Counted from the stretch's first letter, positions 1-12,833 are shown. The stretch: DNA of 64,000 nucleotides from Mycolicibacterium fallax (GCF_010726955.1 NZ_AP022603.1:744001-808000), one strand, 5' to 3'. Notes: a model not told the origin generated them from the sequence alone. Translations and numbers: made by a program.

Positions 1-200
1 TTCTCGGCCAGCTGCCGGCGCGCCGAGCTGGTGAGATCCTCGTTGTCGCGCAGACGGCCGCCGGGCAGCGCCCACGCGCCCCGTTCGGGGTCGAGGGCTC
101 GTTCCCACAGCAGGACGCTGAGCTGCGGATTTTCCGATTCCAGGCCGCGAACCTGAAACACCACGGTGAGTACCTCGTGGGCGGTGCTAAACTGAACCAT
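1..200 (-). CDS. nrtR: NUDIX-type transcriptional regulator NrtR (5' part, runs off the window start)
   Basis: The first 67 codons of a minus-strand gene begin with ATG at 200 and continue past base 1. The visible part reads as the start of a NUDIX-like fold: a beta-strand stretch (LTVVFQV), then [19 protein letters not shown] followed by RLRDNEDL, the start of the NUDIX helix region. NrtR proteins join a NUDIX-like sensor domain to a winged helix and repress NAD synthesis genes; mycobacterial relatives sit divergent from nadABC, as here. The 23-bp palindrome directly before the start codon supports an autoregulated repressor. The winged-helix half is outside the window, so a plain NUDIX hydrolase cannot be excluded. 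Confidence 0.75.
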   Translation of the reverse strand, partial: MVQFSTAHEVLTVVFQVRGLESENPQLSVLLWERALDPERGAWALPGGRLRDNEDLTSSARRQLAE

Positions 201-223
201 GTTTTCGATTGTAAGTCGAAAAC
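201..223. promoter_or_regulatory. Probable NrtR operator between nrtR and nadABC
   Basis: A perfect inverted repeat with 8-bp arms, GTTTTCGA and TCGAAAAC, is separated by 7 bp. It lies directly against the nrtR start codon (200, minus strand) and 23 bp before the nadA start (247, plus strand). In this GC-rich DNA an A/T-rich perfect palindrome stands out. Its position suits a repressor that controls both divergent genes. That NrtR binds it is inferred from gene context. Confidence 0.75.
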
Positions 224-246
224 CGCCATCGCCGAAAGGAACGGCC

Positions 247-1293
247 ATGACCGTCACCGACAACGTCGACATCGACAGCCCGTTGGCCGGCGCCATCACC
301 GAGACTGCGAGCGGGTACGGCGGCGTCGTGGGCGACGCCGCCTGGGCCGCCGAGATCCGTCGACTGGCCGACCTGCGCGGTGCCACCCTGCTGGCGCACA
401 ACTACCAGCTGCCGGCCATCCAGGACGTCGCCGACCACGTCGGGGACTCGCTGGCGCTGTCCCGAATCGCCGCCGAGGCACCCGAGGACACCATCGTGTT
501 CTGCGGCGTGCACTTCATGGCCGAGACCGCCAAGATCCTGTCCCCGGACAAGACCGTGCTGATCCCGGACCAGCGGGCCGGCTGCTCGCTGGCCGACTCG
601 ATCACCGCCGAACAGCTGCGGGACTGGAAGGCCGAGTTCCCCGACGCCGCGGTGGTGTCCTACGTGAACACCACCGCCGCGGTGAAGGCGCTCACCGACA
701 TCTGCTGCACCTCCTCCAACGCCGTCGACGTGGTGGCCTCCATCGACCCCGACCGTGAGGTGCTGTTCTGCCCCGACCAGTTCCTCGGCGCGCACGTGCG
801 CCGGATCACCGGCCGGACCAACATGCAGATCTGGGCCGGGGAGTGCCACGTGCACGCCGGCATCAACGGTGACGAGCTGGCCGACCAGGCCCGCAGCCAC
901 CCCGGCGCCGACCTGTTCGTGCACCCCGAATGCGGCTGCGCGACCTCCGCGCTGTACCTGGCCGGGGAGGGCGCGGTGCCCGCCGAGCAGGTCAAGATCC
1001 TGTCCACCGGCGGCATGCTGGACGCCGCCCGGGAAACCGGGGCGCGCCAGGTGCTGGTCGCCACCGAGGTCGGGATGCTGCACCAGCTGCGCCGCGCCGC
1101 CCCCGAGGTGGAGTTCCTGGCCGTCAACGACCGGGCGTCCTGTCCGTACATGAAGATGATCACCCCCGCCGCGCTGCTGCGCTGCCTGATCGAGGGCGCC
1201 GACGAGGTGGACGTCGACCCGGACACCGCCGCCCGGGCGCGGGCCAGCGTCACCCGGATGATCGGCATCGGGCAGCCCGGCGGCGGGGAATGA
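247..1293 (+). CDS. nadA: Quinolinate synthase NadA
   Basis: Condenses iminoaspartate with dihydroxyacetone phosphate to quinolinate, the second step of de novo NAD synthesis, using an oxygen-sensitive [4Fe-4S] cluster. The 348-residue product has the three cluster cysteines at about residues 113 (AGCSLAD), 200 (AGECHVHAG) and 299 (RASCPYMKM), and an N-terminal [19 protein letters not shown] block typical of the family. An in-frame start exists upstream at 199, but ATG 247 is chosen because AAAGGA lies 6 bp before it and the length matches mycobacterial NadA. The stop overlaps the nadB start (ATGA). Probably repressed through the palindrome at 201-223. Confidence 0.96.
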   Translation: MTVTDNVDIDSPLAGAITETASGYGGVVGDAAWAAEIRRLADLRGATLLAHNYQLPAIQDVADHVGDSLALSRIAAEAPEDTIVFCGVHFMAETAKILSPDKTVLIPDQRAGCSLADSITAEQLRDWKAEFPDAAVVSYVNTTAAVKALTDICCTSSNAVDVVASIDPDREVLFCPDQFLGAHVRRITGRTNMQIWAGECHVHAGINGDELADQARSHPGADLFVHPECGCATSALYLAGEGAVPAEQVKILSTGGMLDAARETGARQVLVATEVGMLHQLRRAAPEVEFLAVNDRASCPYMKMITPAALLRCLIEGADEVDVDPDTAARARASVTRMIGIGQPGGGE

Positions 1294-2819
1294 CCGCGAC
1301 CCCGGCCTGCGGGGGCATCGGGCGCTGGCAGCAGCGCGCCGACGTGGTGGTGATCGGGGTGGGGGTGGCCGGGCTGACCGCCGGGCTGGCCGCGCACCGG
1401 GCCGGCCGCAAGGTCGTGGTGCTGGCCAAGACCCGGCACGCCCCCGGGACCACCGCCACCCACTACGCCCAGGGCGGCATCGCGGTGGTGCTGCCCGGCA
1501 CCGAGGACAGCGTGGCCGCGCACGTCGCCGACACCGTCGCCGCGGGCGCGGGCCTGTGCGACGAGGCCGCGGTGACCTCGATCGTCGCCGACGGCTACCG
1601 CGCGGTGGCCGACCTGGTGGGCGCCGGGGCGCACTTCGACACCGGCGCCGACGGCCACTGGTCGCTGACCCGGGAGGGCGGCCACCACCGCCGCCGGATC
1701 ATCCACGCCGGCGGCGACGCCACCGGCGTCGAGGTGCAGCGCGCCCTCGACGAGGCCGCCGGGATCCTGGACATCCGGCCCCAGCACACCGCGATCGCGC
1801 TGCTGCGCGACGACGAGAAGATCACCGGCGTGCTGGTGGCGACCCCGGACGGCCCCGGCATCCTGCACGCCCCGTCGGTCATCCTGGCCACCGGCGGGCT
1901 CGGGCACCTCTACCGCGCCACCACCAACCCCGACGGTGCCACCGGCGACGGCGTCGCGCTGGCGCTGTGGGCCGGCGCCGAGGTGGCCGACCTGGAGTTC
2001 ATTCAGTTCCACCCGACCATGCTGTTCGACGGCAGCGCCGGCGGGCGGCGGCCGCTGATCACCGAGGCGCTGCGCGGTGAGGGCGCGATCCTGCGCGACG
2101 CGGCCGGCGAGGCGATCATGGCCGGGGTGCACCCGATGGCCGACCTGGCGCCCCGCGACGTCGTTGCGGCCGCCGTCGACGCCCGGCTGCGCGCCACCGG
2201 CGCGGACTGCGCCTACCTGGACGCCCGCCGGGTGCCCGGCCTGGCCCGCCGCTTCCCGACCGTCACCGCCGCCTGCCGCGCCGCCGGCATCGACCCGGTG
2301 CGCCAGCCCATCCCGATCGTGCCGGGCGCGCACTACAGCTGCGGCGGGGTGCGCACCGACCCGCACGGCCGGACCACCCTGGCCGGGCTGTTCGCCGCCG
2401 GCGAGGTGGGCCGCACCGGCATGCACGGCGCCAACCGGCTGGCCTCCAACAGCCTGCTGGAGGGCCTGGTGGTGGGCGGTCGCGCCGGCGTGGCGGCCGC
2501 CGAGCACGCGCTGGCCACCGGCCCGACCCGGGCCCGCGCCGACGAGCCGGTCGCGCCGGTCGCGGTGGACCGCGCCGCGCTGCAGCGGGCGATGTCCACC
2601 GGCGCCTCGGTGCTGCGCGACGGCGCCGGGCTGGCCGGCATCGCCGCGCTGCTGGCCGGGGCGCGCCCGCTGCCGGTGACCGGCCGGCGCCGGTTCGAGA
2701 GCGCCGCGCTGACCGCGGTCGCCGACGCCGTCGTCACCGCCGCCGCGCGCCGCACCGAGAGCCGGGGCTGCCACCACCGCTCCGATGACCCGTCGAACGC
2801 TGCCCGGGAGGTGGCCTGA
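1290..2819 (+). CDS. nadB: L-aspartate oxidase NadB
   Basis: FAD-dependent oxidation of aspartate to iminoaspartate, which feeds NadA. The 509-residue protein has the N-terminal dinucleotide-binding motif GVGVAG (residues 23-28) and the flavoprotein blocks [21 protein letters not shown] and [15 protein letters not shown]-terminal [19 protein letters not shown] block and a helical tail follow, as in the succinate dehydrogenase/fumarate reductase flavoprotein family. The start ATG overlaps the nadA stop by 4 bp, so translation is probably coupled. The gene order nadA-nadB-nadC argues for aspartate oxidase rather than a succinate dehydrogenase subunit. Confidence 0.95.
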   Translation: MTATPACGGIGRWQQRADVVVIGVGVAGLTAGLAAHRAGRKVVVLAKTRHAPGTTATHYAQGGIAVVLPGTEDSVAAHVADTVAAGAGLCDEAAVTSIVADGYRAVADLVGAGAHFDTGADGHWSLTREGGHHRRRIIHAGGDATGVEVQRALDEAAGILDIRPQHTAIALLRDDEKITGVLVATPDGPGILHAPSVILATGGLGHLYRATTNPDGATGDGVALALWAGAEVADLEFIQFHPTMLFDGSAGGRRPLITEALRGEGAILRDAAGEAIMAGVHPMADLAPRDVVAAAVDARLRATGADCAYLDARRVPGLARRFPTVTAACRAAGIDPVRQPIPIVPGAHYSCGGVRTDPHGRTTLAGLFAAGEVGRTGMHGANRLASNSLLEGLVVGGRAGVAAAEHALATGPTRARADEPVAPVAVDRAALQRAMSTGASVLRDGAGLAGIAALLAGARPLPVTGRRRFESAALTAVADAVVTAAARRTESRGCHHRSDDPSNAAREVA

Positions 2820-3673
2820 TGCTTGCCGATTTCGAACTGGCCGAGGCGCGCGCGGTGATCCTGCGCGGCCTGGACGAGGACCTGCGTCACGGGCCCGACG
2901 TCACCACCCTGGCCACCGTCGGCCCGGACGCCCGCAGCACCGCCGCCATGGTGACCCGCGCCGAGGGGGTGGTGGCCGGCATCGACGTCGCGCTGCTGGT
3001 GCTCGACGAGGTGCTCGGCGCCGACGGCTACCGGGTGCTGGGCCGGGCCGACGACGGCGACCGGCTGTGCCCCGGCGAGCCGCTGCTGACCCTGGAGGCC
3101 CAGACCCGCGGCCTGCTGACCGCCGAGCGCACCATGCTCAACCTGGTCTGCCACCTGTCCGGCATCGCCACCGCCACCGCGGCCTGGGTCGACGCGGTGG
3201 AGGGCACCCGGGCCAAGATCCGCGACACCCGCAAGACCCTGCCCGGCCTGCGGGCCCTGCAGAAGTACGCGGTGCGGATCGGCGGCGGCGTCAACCACCG
3301 GATGGGCCTGGGCGACGCCGCGCTGATCAAGGACAACCATGTCGCCGCGGCCGGCTCGGTGGTCGCCGCCCTGCACGCGGTCCGCGCCTTCGCCCCCGAC
3401 GTGCCGTGCGAGGTCGAGGTCGACTCGCTCGACCAGCTCGACGAGGTGCTCGGCGAGGACGTCCAGCTGATCCTGCTGGACAACTTCGCGGTGTGGGAGA
3501 CCCAGATCGCCGTGCAGCGCCGGGACACCCGGGCCCCGCAGGTGGCGCTGGAGTCCTCCGGCGGGCTGAGCCTCGACGTCGCGGCCGGCTACGCGGCCAC
3601 CGGGGTGGACTACCTGGCCATCGGCGCGCTCACCCACTCGGTGGGTGTGCTCGACGTCGGCCTGGATATGTAG
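2819..3673 (+). CDS. nadC: Nicotinate-nucleotide pyrophosphorylase NadC
   Basis: Converts quinolinate and PRPP to nicotinate mononucleotide, the last step of this operon's pathway. The 284-residue protein carries the family blocks TAERTMLNLVCHLSGIAT, IRDTRKTLPGLRALQKYAV (phosphoribosyl and quinolinate binding) and GGGVNHRMGLGDAALIKDNH. The C-terminal half continues as a beta/alpha barrel (EVEVDSLDQL, LILLDNF, LESSGGLSLD). The start ATG overlaps the nadB stop (TGATG). The his operon begins 45 bp downstream; the two extra genes that lie between nadC and hisD in M. tuberculosis are absent. Confidence 0.96.
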   Translation: MLADFELAEARAVILRGLDEDLRHGPDVTTLATVGPDARSTAAMVTRAEGVVAGIDVALLVLDEVLGADGYRVLGRADDGDRLCPGEPLLTLEAQTRGLLTAERTMLNLVCHLSGIATATAAWVDAVEGTRAKIRDTRKTLPGLRALQKYAVRIGGGVNHRMGLGDAALIKDNHVAAAGSVVAALHAVRAFAPDVPCEVEVDSLDQLDEVLGEDVQLILLDNFAVWETQIAVQRRDTRAPQVALESSGGLSLDVAAGYAATGVDYLAIGALTHSVGVLDVGLDM

Positions 3674-3718
3674 CTCCGGTTTTTAATCCGCTGGACCGAT
3701 CAGGGACAATAAGAGGCG

Positions 3719-6781
<3,063 letters not shown>

Positions 6782-6785
<4 letters not shown>

Positions 6786-7399
6786 GCAAGTCCGTCGTCA
6801 TCCTCGATTACGGCTCGGGCAACCTGCGGTCGGCCCAGCGCGCGCTGGAGCGGGTCGGTGCCGTCGTCGAGGTGACCGCCGACCCGGCCGCCGCCGCGAC
6901 CGCCGACGGCCTGGTGGTCCCGGGCGTCGGCGCGTTCGAGGCCTGCATGAGCGGGCTGCGCGGCATCGGCGGCGACCGGATCATCGCCGAGCGGGTGCGC
7001 GCCGCGGCGCCGGTGCTCGGGGTGTGCGTCGGGATGCAGATCCTGTTCGCGCACGGCGTGGAGTTCGGCATCGACACCCCCGGAGCCGCGCTGTGGCCCG
7101 GCGCCGTCACCCGGCTGGACGCGCCGATCATCCCGCACATGGGCTGGAACACCGTGACCGCCGACCCCGGCAGCCGGCTGTTCGCCGGTGCGGACCCGGC
7201 CACCCGCTACTACTTTGTGCATTCCTACGCCGCGCAGCGGTGGTCCGGGGCCGCCGATGCGGCGCTGAGCTGGTCGCACTACCACGTCCCGTTCCTGGCC
7301 GCGGTCGAGGACGGGCCGTTGGCGGCCACGCAGTTCCATCCGGAGAAGAGTGGCGACGCCGGTGCGGCGTTGCTGTCCAATTGGGTTGAAGGGTTGTAA
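6782..7399 (+). CDS. hisH: Imidazole glycerol phosphate synthase, glutaminase subunit HisH
   Basis: Class I glutamine amidotransferase that makes ammonia for HisF. The 205-residue protein begins with GTG overlapping the hisB stop. It shows the N-terminal [11 protein letters not shown] strand-loop, the oxyanion region [12 protein letters not shown], the nucleophile Cys at about residue 82 in [12 protein letters not shown], and the C-terminal His-Glu pair in TQFHPEKSG. HisH and HisF form one synthase; here their genes are separated by hisA and impA, the usual mycobacterial order. Confidence 0.96.
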
Positions 7400-7403
7400 C
7401 CAC

Positions 7404-8138
7404 GTGTCGTTGATTCTGTTGCCTGCCGTCGATGTCGTCGACGGCAAGGCGGTGCGGTTGGTGCAGGGCCAGGCCGGCAGCGAGACCGAGTACGGGTCGG
7501 CGATCGACGCCGCACTGGGCTGGCAGCGCGACGGCGCCGAGTGGATCCACCTGGTGGATCTGGACGCGGCGTTCGGGCGCGGCTCCAACCGCGAGCTGCT
7601 CGCCGAGGTGGTCGGCCGGCTCGACGTGCAGGTTGAGCTGTCCGGCGGCATCCGCGACGACGAGTCGCTGGCCGCCGCGCTGGCCACCGGCTGCACCCGG
7701 GTCAACCTGGGCACCGCCGCGCTGGAGAACCCCAAGTGGTGCGCCAAGGCGATCGCCGAGCACGGCGAGCGGGTCGCGGTCGGCCTGGACGTGCAGATCG
7801 TCGACGGCAAGCACCGGCTGCGCGGCCGGGGCTGGGAGACCGACGGCGGGGACCTGTGGCCGGTGCTGGAGCGCCTCGACGCCGAGGGCTGCTCACGGTT
7901 CGTCGTCACCGACGTCACCAAGGACGGCACCCTGACCGGGCCGAACCTGGACCTGCTGGAAACCGTTGCCGAGTGCACCGACGCCCCGGTGATCGCCTCC
8001 GGCGGGGTGTCCAGCCTGGACGATCTGCGCGCGATTGCCACCCTGGTCGATTCCGGCGTGGAGGGCGCGATCGTCGGAAAGGCGCTCTACGCCGAGCGTT
8101 TCACCCTGCCGCAGGCCCTGCAAGCCGTTCGCGGGTAG
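7404..8138 (+). CDS. hisA: Dual-substrate isomerase PriA (HisA and TrpF activity)
   Basis: Beta/alpha-barrel isomerase of 244 residues. It starts at GTG 7404, which gives the family length and places the first catalytic aspartate at residue 10 ([18 protein letters not shown]). The second is in [16 protein letters not shown]. Phosphate-binding loops are [10 protein letters not shown] and [13 protein letters not shown]. In actinobacteria without trpF this enzyme isomerises both ProFAR (histidine) and phosphoribosyl anthranilate (tryptophan). The trp operon at 13354-18451 has no trpF, which supports the dual role, although only this window was inspected. Confidence 0.93.
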   Translation: MSLILLPAVDVVDGKAVRLVQGQAGSETEYGSAIDAALGWQRDGAEWIHLVDLDAAFGRGSNRELLAEVVGRLDVQVELSGGIRDDESLAAALATGCTRVNLGTAALENPKWCAKAIAEHGERVAVGLDVQIVDGKHRLRGRGWETDGGDLWPVLERLDAEGCSRFVVTDVTKDGTLTGPNLDLLETVAECTDAPVIASGGVSSLDDLRAIATLVDSGVEGAIVGKALYAERFTLPQALQAVRG

Positions 8139-8141
8139 TCG

Positions 8142-8951
8142 ATGACCGCGCCGTTCGCCGCCCTGGTGGAGGTCGCCGCCGGGATCCTCGACGGGGTGTC
8201 CGATGAGTTCATTGCCGGGCACCGGGCCGATTCCGCGGTGGCCAAGGGGGGCAACGACTTCGCCACCGAGGTCGACCTGGCCATCGAGCGCCGCGTTGTC
8301 GCCGAACTCACCCGCACCACCGGAATCGGTGTGCACGGCGAGGAATTCGGCGGCGCGGCAATCGATTCGGAGCTGGTCTGGGTGCTCGACCCGATCGACG
8401 GGACGTTCAACTATGCCGCCGGGTCCCCGATGGCGGCGATCCTGCTCGGGCTGCTGCGCCGCGGTGAACCGGTCGCCGGGCTGGCCTGGCTGCCGTTCGT
8501 CGGGCAGCGCTACCGGGGGCTGGCCGACGGGCCGGTGCGGTGCAACGAGCACGTGTTGGGGGCGCTGGAGCCGAGGACGCTGGCCGATTCGATCGTCGGG
8601 ATCGGCACCTTCAACATCGATTCCCGCGGCCACTTTCCGGGCGGGTACCGGGCCACCGTGCTGGAGGGCCTGAGCCGTCGCTGCTCACGGATCCGGATGC
8701 ACGGTGCCACCGGCATCGACCTGGCCTACGTGGCGGCCGGAATCCTCGGCGGCGCAATCAGTTTCGGCCACCACGTGTGGGATCATGCGGCCGGGGTGGC
8801 GCTGATCCGGGGCGTCGGTGGCATCGTCACCGACCTCGACGGGGCGCCGTGGACCCCGGCGTCGCGCTCGGCACTGGCCGCAGCGCCGGGGGTGCACGCC
8901 GAGATGCTGGAAATCGTTCGGGCGGCCGGAAACCGGGAGGACTACCGATGA
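8142..8951 (+). CDS. impA: Inositol-monophosphatase-family phosphatase ImpA
   Basis: Metal-dependent phosphatase of 269 residues with the family signatures GEEFGG (about residue 67), [15 protein letters not shown] (metal-binding Asp residues and the Asp-Gly-Thr motif) and [10 protein letters not shown] near residue 208. It sits between hisA and hisF and overlaps the hisF start by 4 bp, as in M. tuberculosis. The position suggests a role in histidine synthesis as histidinol-phosphate phosphatase, or in inositol metabolism. The sequence alone does not decide the substrate. Confidence 0.88.
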   Translation: MTAPFAALVEVAAGILDGVSDEFIAGHRADSAVAKGGNDFATEVDLAIERRVVAELTRTTGIGVHGEEFGGAAIDSELVWVLDPIDGTFNYAAGSPMAAILLGLLRRGEPVAGLAWLPFVGQRYRGLADGPVRCNEHVLGALEPRTLADSIVGIGTFNIDSRGHFPGGYRATVLEGLSRRCSRIRMHGATGIDLAYVAAGILGGAISFGHHVWDHAAGVALIRGVGGIVTDLDGAPWTPASRSALAAAPGVHAEMLEIVRAAGNREDYR

Positions 8952-9727
8952 ACAATGAGCTGGCGATCCGGATCATTCCGTGCCTGGACGTCGACGGCGG
9001 CCGGGTGGTCAAGGGGGTGAACTTCGAGAACCTGCGCGACGCGGGCGATCCGGTGGAGTTGGCCGCCCGCTATGACGCCGAGGGCGCCGACGAGCTGACC
9101 TTCCTGGACGTCACCGCGTCCTCGTCGGGCCGGGCCACCATGCTGGAGGTGGTGCGCCGCACGGCTGAGCAGATCTTCATCCCGCTGACCGTCGGCGGCG
9201 GGGTCCGCTCGGTCGAGGACGTCGACGTGCTGCTGCGCGCCGGGGCGGACAAGGTGTCGGTCAACACCGCCGCGATCGACCGGCCCGAGCTGCTGGCCGA
9301 GCTGTCCCGCCAGTTCGGTTCGCAGTGCATCGTGCTGTCGGTGGATGCGCGCACCGTGCCCGCGGGTGGCGCCCCGACCGCCTCGGGCTGGGAGGTCACC
9401 ACCCACGGCGGCCGCCGCGGCACCGGGATCGACGCCGTGCAGTGGGCGGCCCGCGGCGCGGAACTCGGGGTGGGGGAGATCCTGCTGAACTCCATGGACG
9501 CCGACGGCACCAAGGCCGGCTTCGACCTGACCATGCTGCGCGCGGTGCGCGCCGCGGTGAGCGTGCCGATCATCGCCAGCGGTGGTGCCGGCGCCGTCGA
9601 GCACTTCGCCCCCGCCGTCGAGGCGGGCGCCGATGCGGTGCTGGCCGCCAGCGTGTTTCACTTCGGCGAGCTGACCATTCCGCAGGTGAAGGCCGCGATG
9701 GCCGCGGCGGGGGTGACCGTCCGATGA
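8948..9727 (+). CDS. hisF: Imidazole glycerol phosphate synthase, cyclase subunit HisF
   Basis: Uses ammonia from HisH to turn PRFAR into imidazole glycerol phosphate and AICAR. The 259-residue beta/alpha barrel has the catalytic Asp in [18 protein letters not shown] and a second in [11 protein letters not shown]. Phosphate loops are [14 protein letters not shown] and [16 protein letters not shown] 8948 overlaps the impA stop; the TGA stop overlaps the first possible hisI start. [21 protein letters not shown] block marks the usual HisF loop. Confidence 0.96.
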   Translation: MNNELAIRIIPCLDVDGGRVVKGVNFENLRDAGDPVELAARYDAEGADELTFLDVTASSSGRATMLEVVRRTAEQIFIPLTVGGGVRSVEDVDVLLRAGADKVSVNTAAIDRPELLAELSRQFGSQCIVLSVDARTVPAGGAPTASGWEVTTHGGRRGTGIDAVQWAARGAELGVGEILLNSMDADGTKAGFDLTMLRAVRAAVSVPIIASGGAGAVEHFAPAVEAGADAVLAASVFHFGELTIPQVKAAMAAAGVTVR

Positions 9728-9793
9728 GCGAGCCGGTAGGCGAGCGAATCGGCGACATCGGGCACCGTCCGATGAGCGAGCCGGTAGGCGAGC
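9719..9793 (+). repeat. 27-bp direct repeat duplicating the hisI start region
   Basis: The 27 bases at 9719-9745 recur exactly at 9767-9793, 48 bp apart, so the reading frame is kept (16 codons). Each copy contains the end of hisF-like sequence, an ATG and codons for SEPVGE. Only the first copy overlaps the real hisF stop. Confidence 0.9.
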
Positions 9794-10122
9794 TCGACCC
9801 CGCGATCGCCGGGCGGCTCAAGCGCAACGCCGACGGCCTGTTCACCGCCGTCGTGCAGGAGCGCGGCACCGGTGCCGTGCTGATGGTGGCCTGGATGGAC
9901 GACGCCGCGCTGGCCCGCACGCTGGCCAGCCGGGAGGCGACCTACTTCTCCCGGTCCCGCGGCGAGCAGTGGATCAAGGGCGCGACCTCCGGCCACACCC
10001 AGCGGGTGCACTCGGTGCGGCTGGACTGCGACGGGGATGCGGTGCTGCTGACCGTCGACCAGGTCGGCGGGGCCTGCCACACCGGTGATCACAGCTGTTT
10101 CGACGCCGACCGGCTGTTGTAA
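9724..10122 (+). CDS. hisI: Phosphoribosyl-AMP cyclohydrolase HisI
   Basis: Zinc-dependent hydrolysis of phosphoribosyl-AMP in histidine synthesis. Core blocks are [32 protein letters not shown], the metal-binding [13 protein letters not shown] and [13 protein letters not shown] with its conserved cysteines. Two starts are possible because the 5' end is duplicated. ATG 9724 overlaps the hisF stop and gives 132 residues. ATG 9772, in the second repeat copy, gives 116 residues, the normal family length. The extra 16 residues (beginning [12 protein letters not shown]) look like a duplication product, not a domain. Single-function HisI; hisE is not adjacent. Confidence 0.93.
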   Translation: MSEPVGERIGDIGHRPMSEPVGELDPAIAGRLKRNADGLFTAVVQERGTGAVLMVAWMDDAALARTLASREATYFSRSRGEQWIKGATSGHTQRVHSVRLDCDGDAVLLTVDQVGGACHTGDHSCFDADRLL

Positions 10123-10367
10123 TCGCCCCGGCGGCGCCGCGCGCCGGCCTGGGCGGTGCGGTCTCTCGGAGACGGACGTACCAATCGCGGCGAAACCCCC
10201 AAATGGGTGCCTCATCAGACCCTCTGGTCACGTTGGTCCCGAACGGTACGTCGGTCTACGGACCAGATAACCGCACCCATGGAGATCGCGGTAGCCGCCG
10301 AAATCGCGGCCAAAATTGGCGTTCCGGGGTGTGGCTTTCGTCACACCACGGGCGTAGGGTCGAATGT

Positions 10368-12206
10368 ATGTTCGATTGGATGACGTCGGAGGCGGTCGGG
10401 TCCGCTGACGGTTCGGCGCTGGTCACCGCGCTGGCGGAGGCGCGCCGCGTCGAGGCGGTCGCGGCGGGGGCCCGGTTCATGGCGATCGCGGAGTTGTTGG
10501 TGCGCAACGAGGCGGCCGGCGACGAGGAGGCGGCGCTGGACGGCTGGGCGAACACCACCAGCGAGGTCGGCGCGGCGCTGGGGATCACCGCGCGGCGGGC
10601 GTCCTCGCTGGTGCACACCGCGCGGGCGTTGCGGAATCGGCTGCCCAGGATCGGCGCGTTGTTGCGGACCGGGACGATCTGCGAGCGGGTTGCGACGGTG
10701 ATGTGCTGGCGCACCATGCTGTTGTCGCCGGAGGCCGCGGCGGCCGTCGATACGGATTTGGCGGAGGCGGTGGCCGATTGCGCCCGGCGGCTCGGCGACA
10801 TCGGCCGGTTGCCGGACACCGGGTTGGAGATGCTGGTCGACACCGCGGTCTGCGCCCATGATCCCGACGCCCGGTATCGGGTGCATCGCAGCGCGCGGGG
10901 GCGGACCTTCGAGGTCGGCAAGGCCGATGACGAATTGGGTGTGGCCACGGTGTGGGGGGCGTTGCTGGCCTCGGACAAGCCGTTGGTGGAGCGGACCATT
11001 GATCGGGTGGTCGCCGGGGTGTGCAAGGAGGATCCGCGCGGGGCCGGCGAATTGCGTTCCGACGCCGCGGCGTTGCTGCTGACGATGGGCGGGGATCGGT
11101 TGGCGTGTCGGTGTAATCGCCCCGAGTGTCCGCAGAACGACGGCAGCGGCGTGGCGGATCGGTCCCGGGCCGGCAAGGTGATCGTGCATGTGCTGGCCGA
11201 TCAGGCGGCGGTGGATGCGGCGGTGGCCGAGGTGGCCTCGGCGCCGAGCATCGGTCGGCCCTGGCTGGAGTCCCAGGATCACACCGTCGTGGTGCATGTC
11301 CCGCAGGACAGTTGGGAACATCGGTACAGCCCCGCGGAGATGGCGGCCCGGCTGGCCGCGGCCGCCGTCCATGACCCAGATGAGGGCCCAGACGAGGACC
11401 CCGTCGAGCTGCGCGCTCCGGCCGACCCGGGGCTGGATGCCGCGCTGGCTGAATTGCTGGCCGCCGAGACCCCAGCCCCGCGGGCGTGTACCCGCGCGCA
11501 CGGTCTGCGGCCGCCCAAGCCGCCGCCCACGCCGACGTCGCCGGCAGCTGGCCGCGGTGTTGCGGTGATGGTCGGCGGGCCGGTGGTGCCGATCCCGCTG
11601 CTGGCGGAGCTGATTCGCACCGGGGCGACGCTCAAGGCACTGGCACCCCCGGGTGCCGAGCCGGAGCCGCATTACCGGCCGTCGGCGCGGTTGGCGTTGT
11701 GGGATCAGGCCCGGGACCTGCTGTGCCGGTTTCCCGGCTGCAGCAAGCCGGCCGACCGCTGCGATATCGACCATGTGACTCCGTATCCGCACGGGCCGAC
11801 GCATCCGGGCAACAACGGCTGCGACTGCCGGACGCATCACCTGGCCAAGACCTTCGCCGGGTGGCGGTGCGTGCAGGCCGCCGACGGGACGCTGACCTGG
11901 ACCAGTCCGAACGGGGCCCGCTATGCCACCGTGCCGCTGGGCGGATTGCTGTTCCCGCAGTGGGACATCGTGACGCCGCTGCCCGCGGCGGCGGCGGACG
12001 CCCAGGCGTCGAAGACCGCCGAGGGGCAGCGGGGATTGGCGATGCCGAAGCGGTGTCGCACCCGCGCCCAGGACCAGGCCGCCCGGATCGCGGCCGAACG
12101 CGCGGCCAACCACATCGAGAACAGTGCCTACGACGCCGAGATGGAGGCCGCCTTCGCCGCGGCGCAAGACGAACCGGACGAGGACGACGAACCGCCGCCG
12201 TTTTAG
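10368..12206 (+). CDS. 13E12-family HNH endonuclease (DUF222 plus HNH)
   Basis: A 612-residue protein of the family that occurs in many copies in mycobacteria (REP13E12 group). The N-terminal two thirds is the helical DUF222 region (ARRVEAVAAGARFMAIAELL, LLRTGTICERVATVM). The C-terminal HNH nuclease has CRFPGCSKPADRCDIDHVTPYP, then NNGCDCRTHHLAKTFAGW: two CxxC-type zinc pairs and the DH and HH catalytic residues. ATG 10368 starts MFDWM, the typical family start. A KRCRTRAQDQAARIAAER helix and an acidic tail follow the nuclease. The biological role of the family is not settled. The 245 bp before it show no other gene. Confidence 0.88.
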   Translation: MFDWMTSEAVGSADGSALVTALAEARRVEAVAAGARFMAIAELLVRNEAAGDEEAALDGWANTTSEVGAALGITARRASSLVHTARALRNRLPRIGALLRTGTICERVATVMCWRTMLLSPEAAAAVDTDLAEAVADCARRLGDIGRLPDTGLEMLVDTAVCAHDPDARYRVHRSARGRTFEVGKADDELGVATVWGALLASDKPLVERTIDRVVAGVCKEDPRGAGELRSDAAALLLTMGGDRLACRCNRPECPQNDGSGVADRSRAGKVIVHVLADQAAVDAAVAEVASAPSIGRPWLESQDHTVVVHVPQDSWEHRYSPAEMAARLAAAAVHDPDEGPDEDPVELRAPADPGLDAALAELLAAETPAPRACTRAHGLRPPKPPPTPTSPAAGRGVAVMVGGPVVPIPLLAELIRTGATLKALAPPGAEPEPHYRPSARLALWDQARDLLCRFPGCSKPADRCDIDHVTPYPHGPTHPGNNGCDCRTHHLAKTFAGWRCVQAADGTLTWTSPNGARYATVPLGGLLFPQWDIVTPLPAAAADAQASKTAEGQRGLAMPKRCRTRAQDQAARIAAERAANHIENSAYDAEMEAAFAAAQDEPDEDDEPPPF

Positions 12207-12706
12207 CCGGCCAGGATCCGGCGGATGTCCCACAGATGGTGGTGGCACTCGTGCACGGGCACCCGCAGGGCCCCGAGCGCCGTGAGGGTGCCCGCCTCGG
12301 GATGGTGGAACTCCATCCCCGCGGGCAGTGCGTTGACCGCGTGGGTGAAATCGCCGTGCGCCCGCCGCAACGAGCCCATCGCGGCCTCGTACGGGATCTC
12401 CGGATAGTGCCGCGCCGCGGCCAGCGCATTCTGGTCATACGGTGCAACCCGCGGCTCGGCCATTTTCGGCAGGGCGGCGAAGCGCTCCACCCAGATGTGC
12501 TCGTTGTCGGCGACGTGACAGACATACTCACCGACCGACCAGGCCAGCGCGTCGATGCGGGCGCGGTAGCTCTGCGCGGTGACCGCGTCGGCATAACCGT
12601 GGTGAATCCGGTCGTGCTCGGCCAGCACCTGCTCGTAGGGCTGCCGCCAGCCGAAACCACACTCTCGGCAGGGTTCTCCGTACTCTGCGACGCCGGGCTG
12701 GATCAT
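12203..12706 (-). CDS. DinB-fold protein (DinB/DUF664 type)
   Basis: A 167-residue all-alpha protein. An N-terminal CRECGF segment precedes four-helix-bundle sequence with spaced histidines: EHDRIHHGYAD, WSVGEYVCHVADNEHIWVER and VPVHECHHHLWDIRRIL. In the DinB/YfiT superfamily three such histidines bind a metal, and several actinobacterial members are thiol (mycothiol)-dependent transferases. The substrate here is unknown. The stop end overlaps the end of the convergent HNH gene by 4 bp. ATG 12706 is preferred over the TTG one codon upstream. Confidence 0.75.
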   Translation of the reverse strand: MIQPGVAEYGEPCRECGFGWRQPYEQVLAEHDRIHHGYADAVTAQSYRARIDALAWSVGEYVCHVADNEHIWVERFAALPKMAEPRVAPYDQNALAAARHYPEIPYEAAMGSLRRAHGDFTHAVNALPAGMEFHHPEAGTLTALGALRVPVHECHHHLWDIRRILAG

Positions 12707-12833
12707 CAATCGATACTCGCACGGGTTCGGGCGGTCCAGCGGCCCTCAACGTGACCGACCTCGATCGGGTGGGCGAACGCGGCCGTCACGCCACCCAGTG
12801 CTTGCCGTCCCGGCGGAAGGTGACCTCGGGCGG

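Noticed and set aside
660..2777. A 705-codon open frame antisense to nadA and nadB, and similar long antisense frames across the window
   Set aside because: High third-position GC leaves few stop codons on the opposite strand. The products are Ala/Gly/Arg/Val-rich with no family motifs, and they cover well-supported genes.
10123..10367. Possible RNA gene or terminator between hisI and the HNH gene
   Set aside because: Only a weak GTGTG/CACAC hairpin near 10330-10348 was seen, without a T run or tRNA-like structure.
12750..12800. Minus-strand tail reading VTFRRDGKHWVA and stop, which looks like the end of a protein
   Set aside because: The frame is closed by a stop just upstream, so at most about 15 codons exist with no start; it could be a gene remnant but is too short to support.
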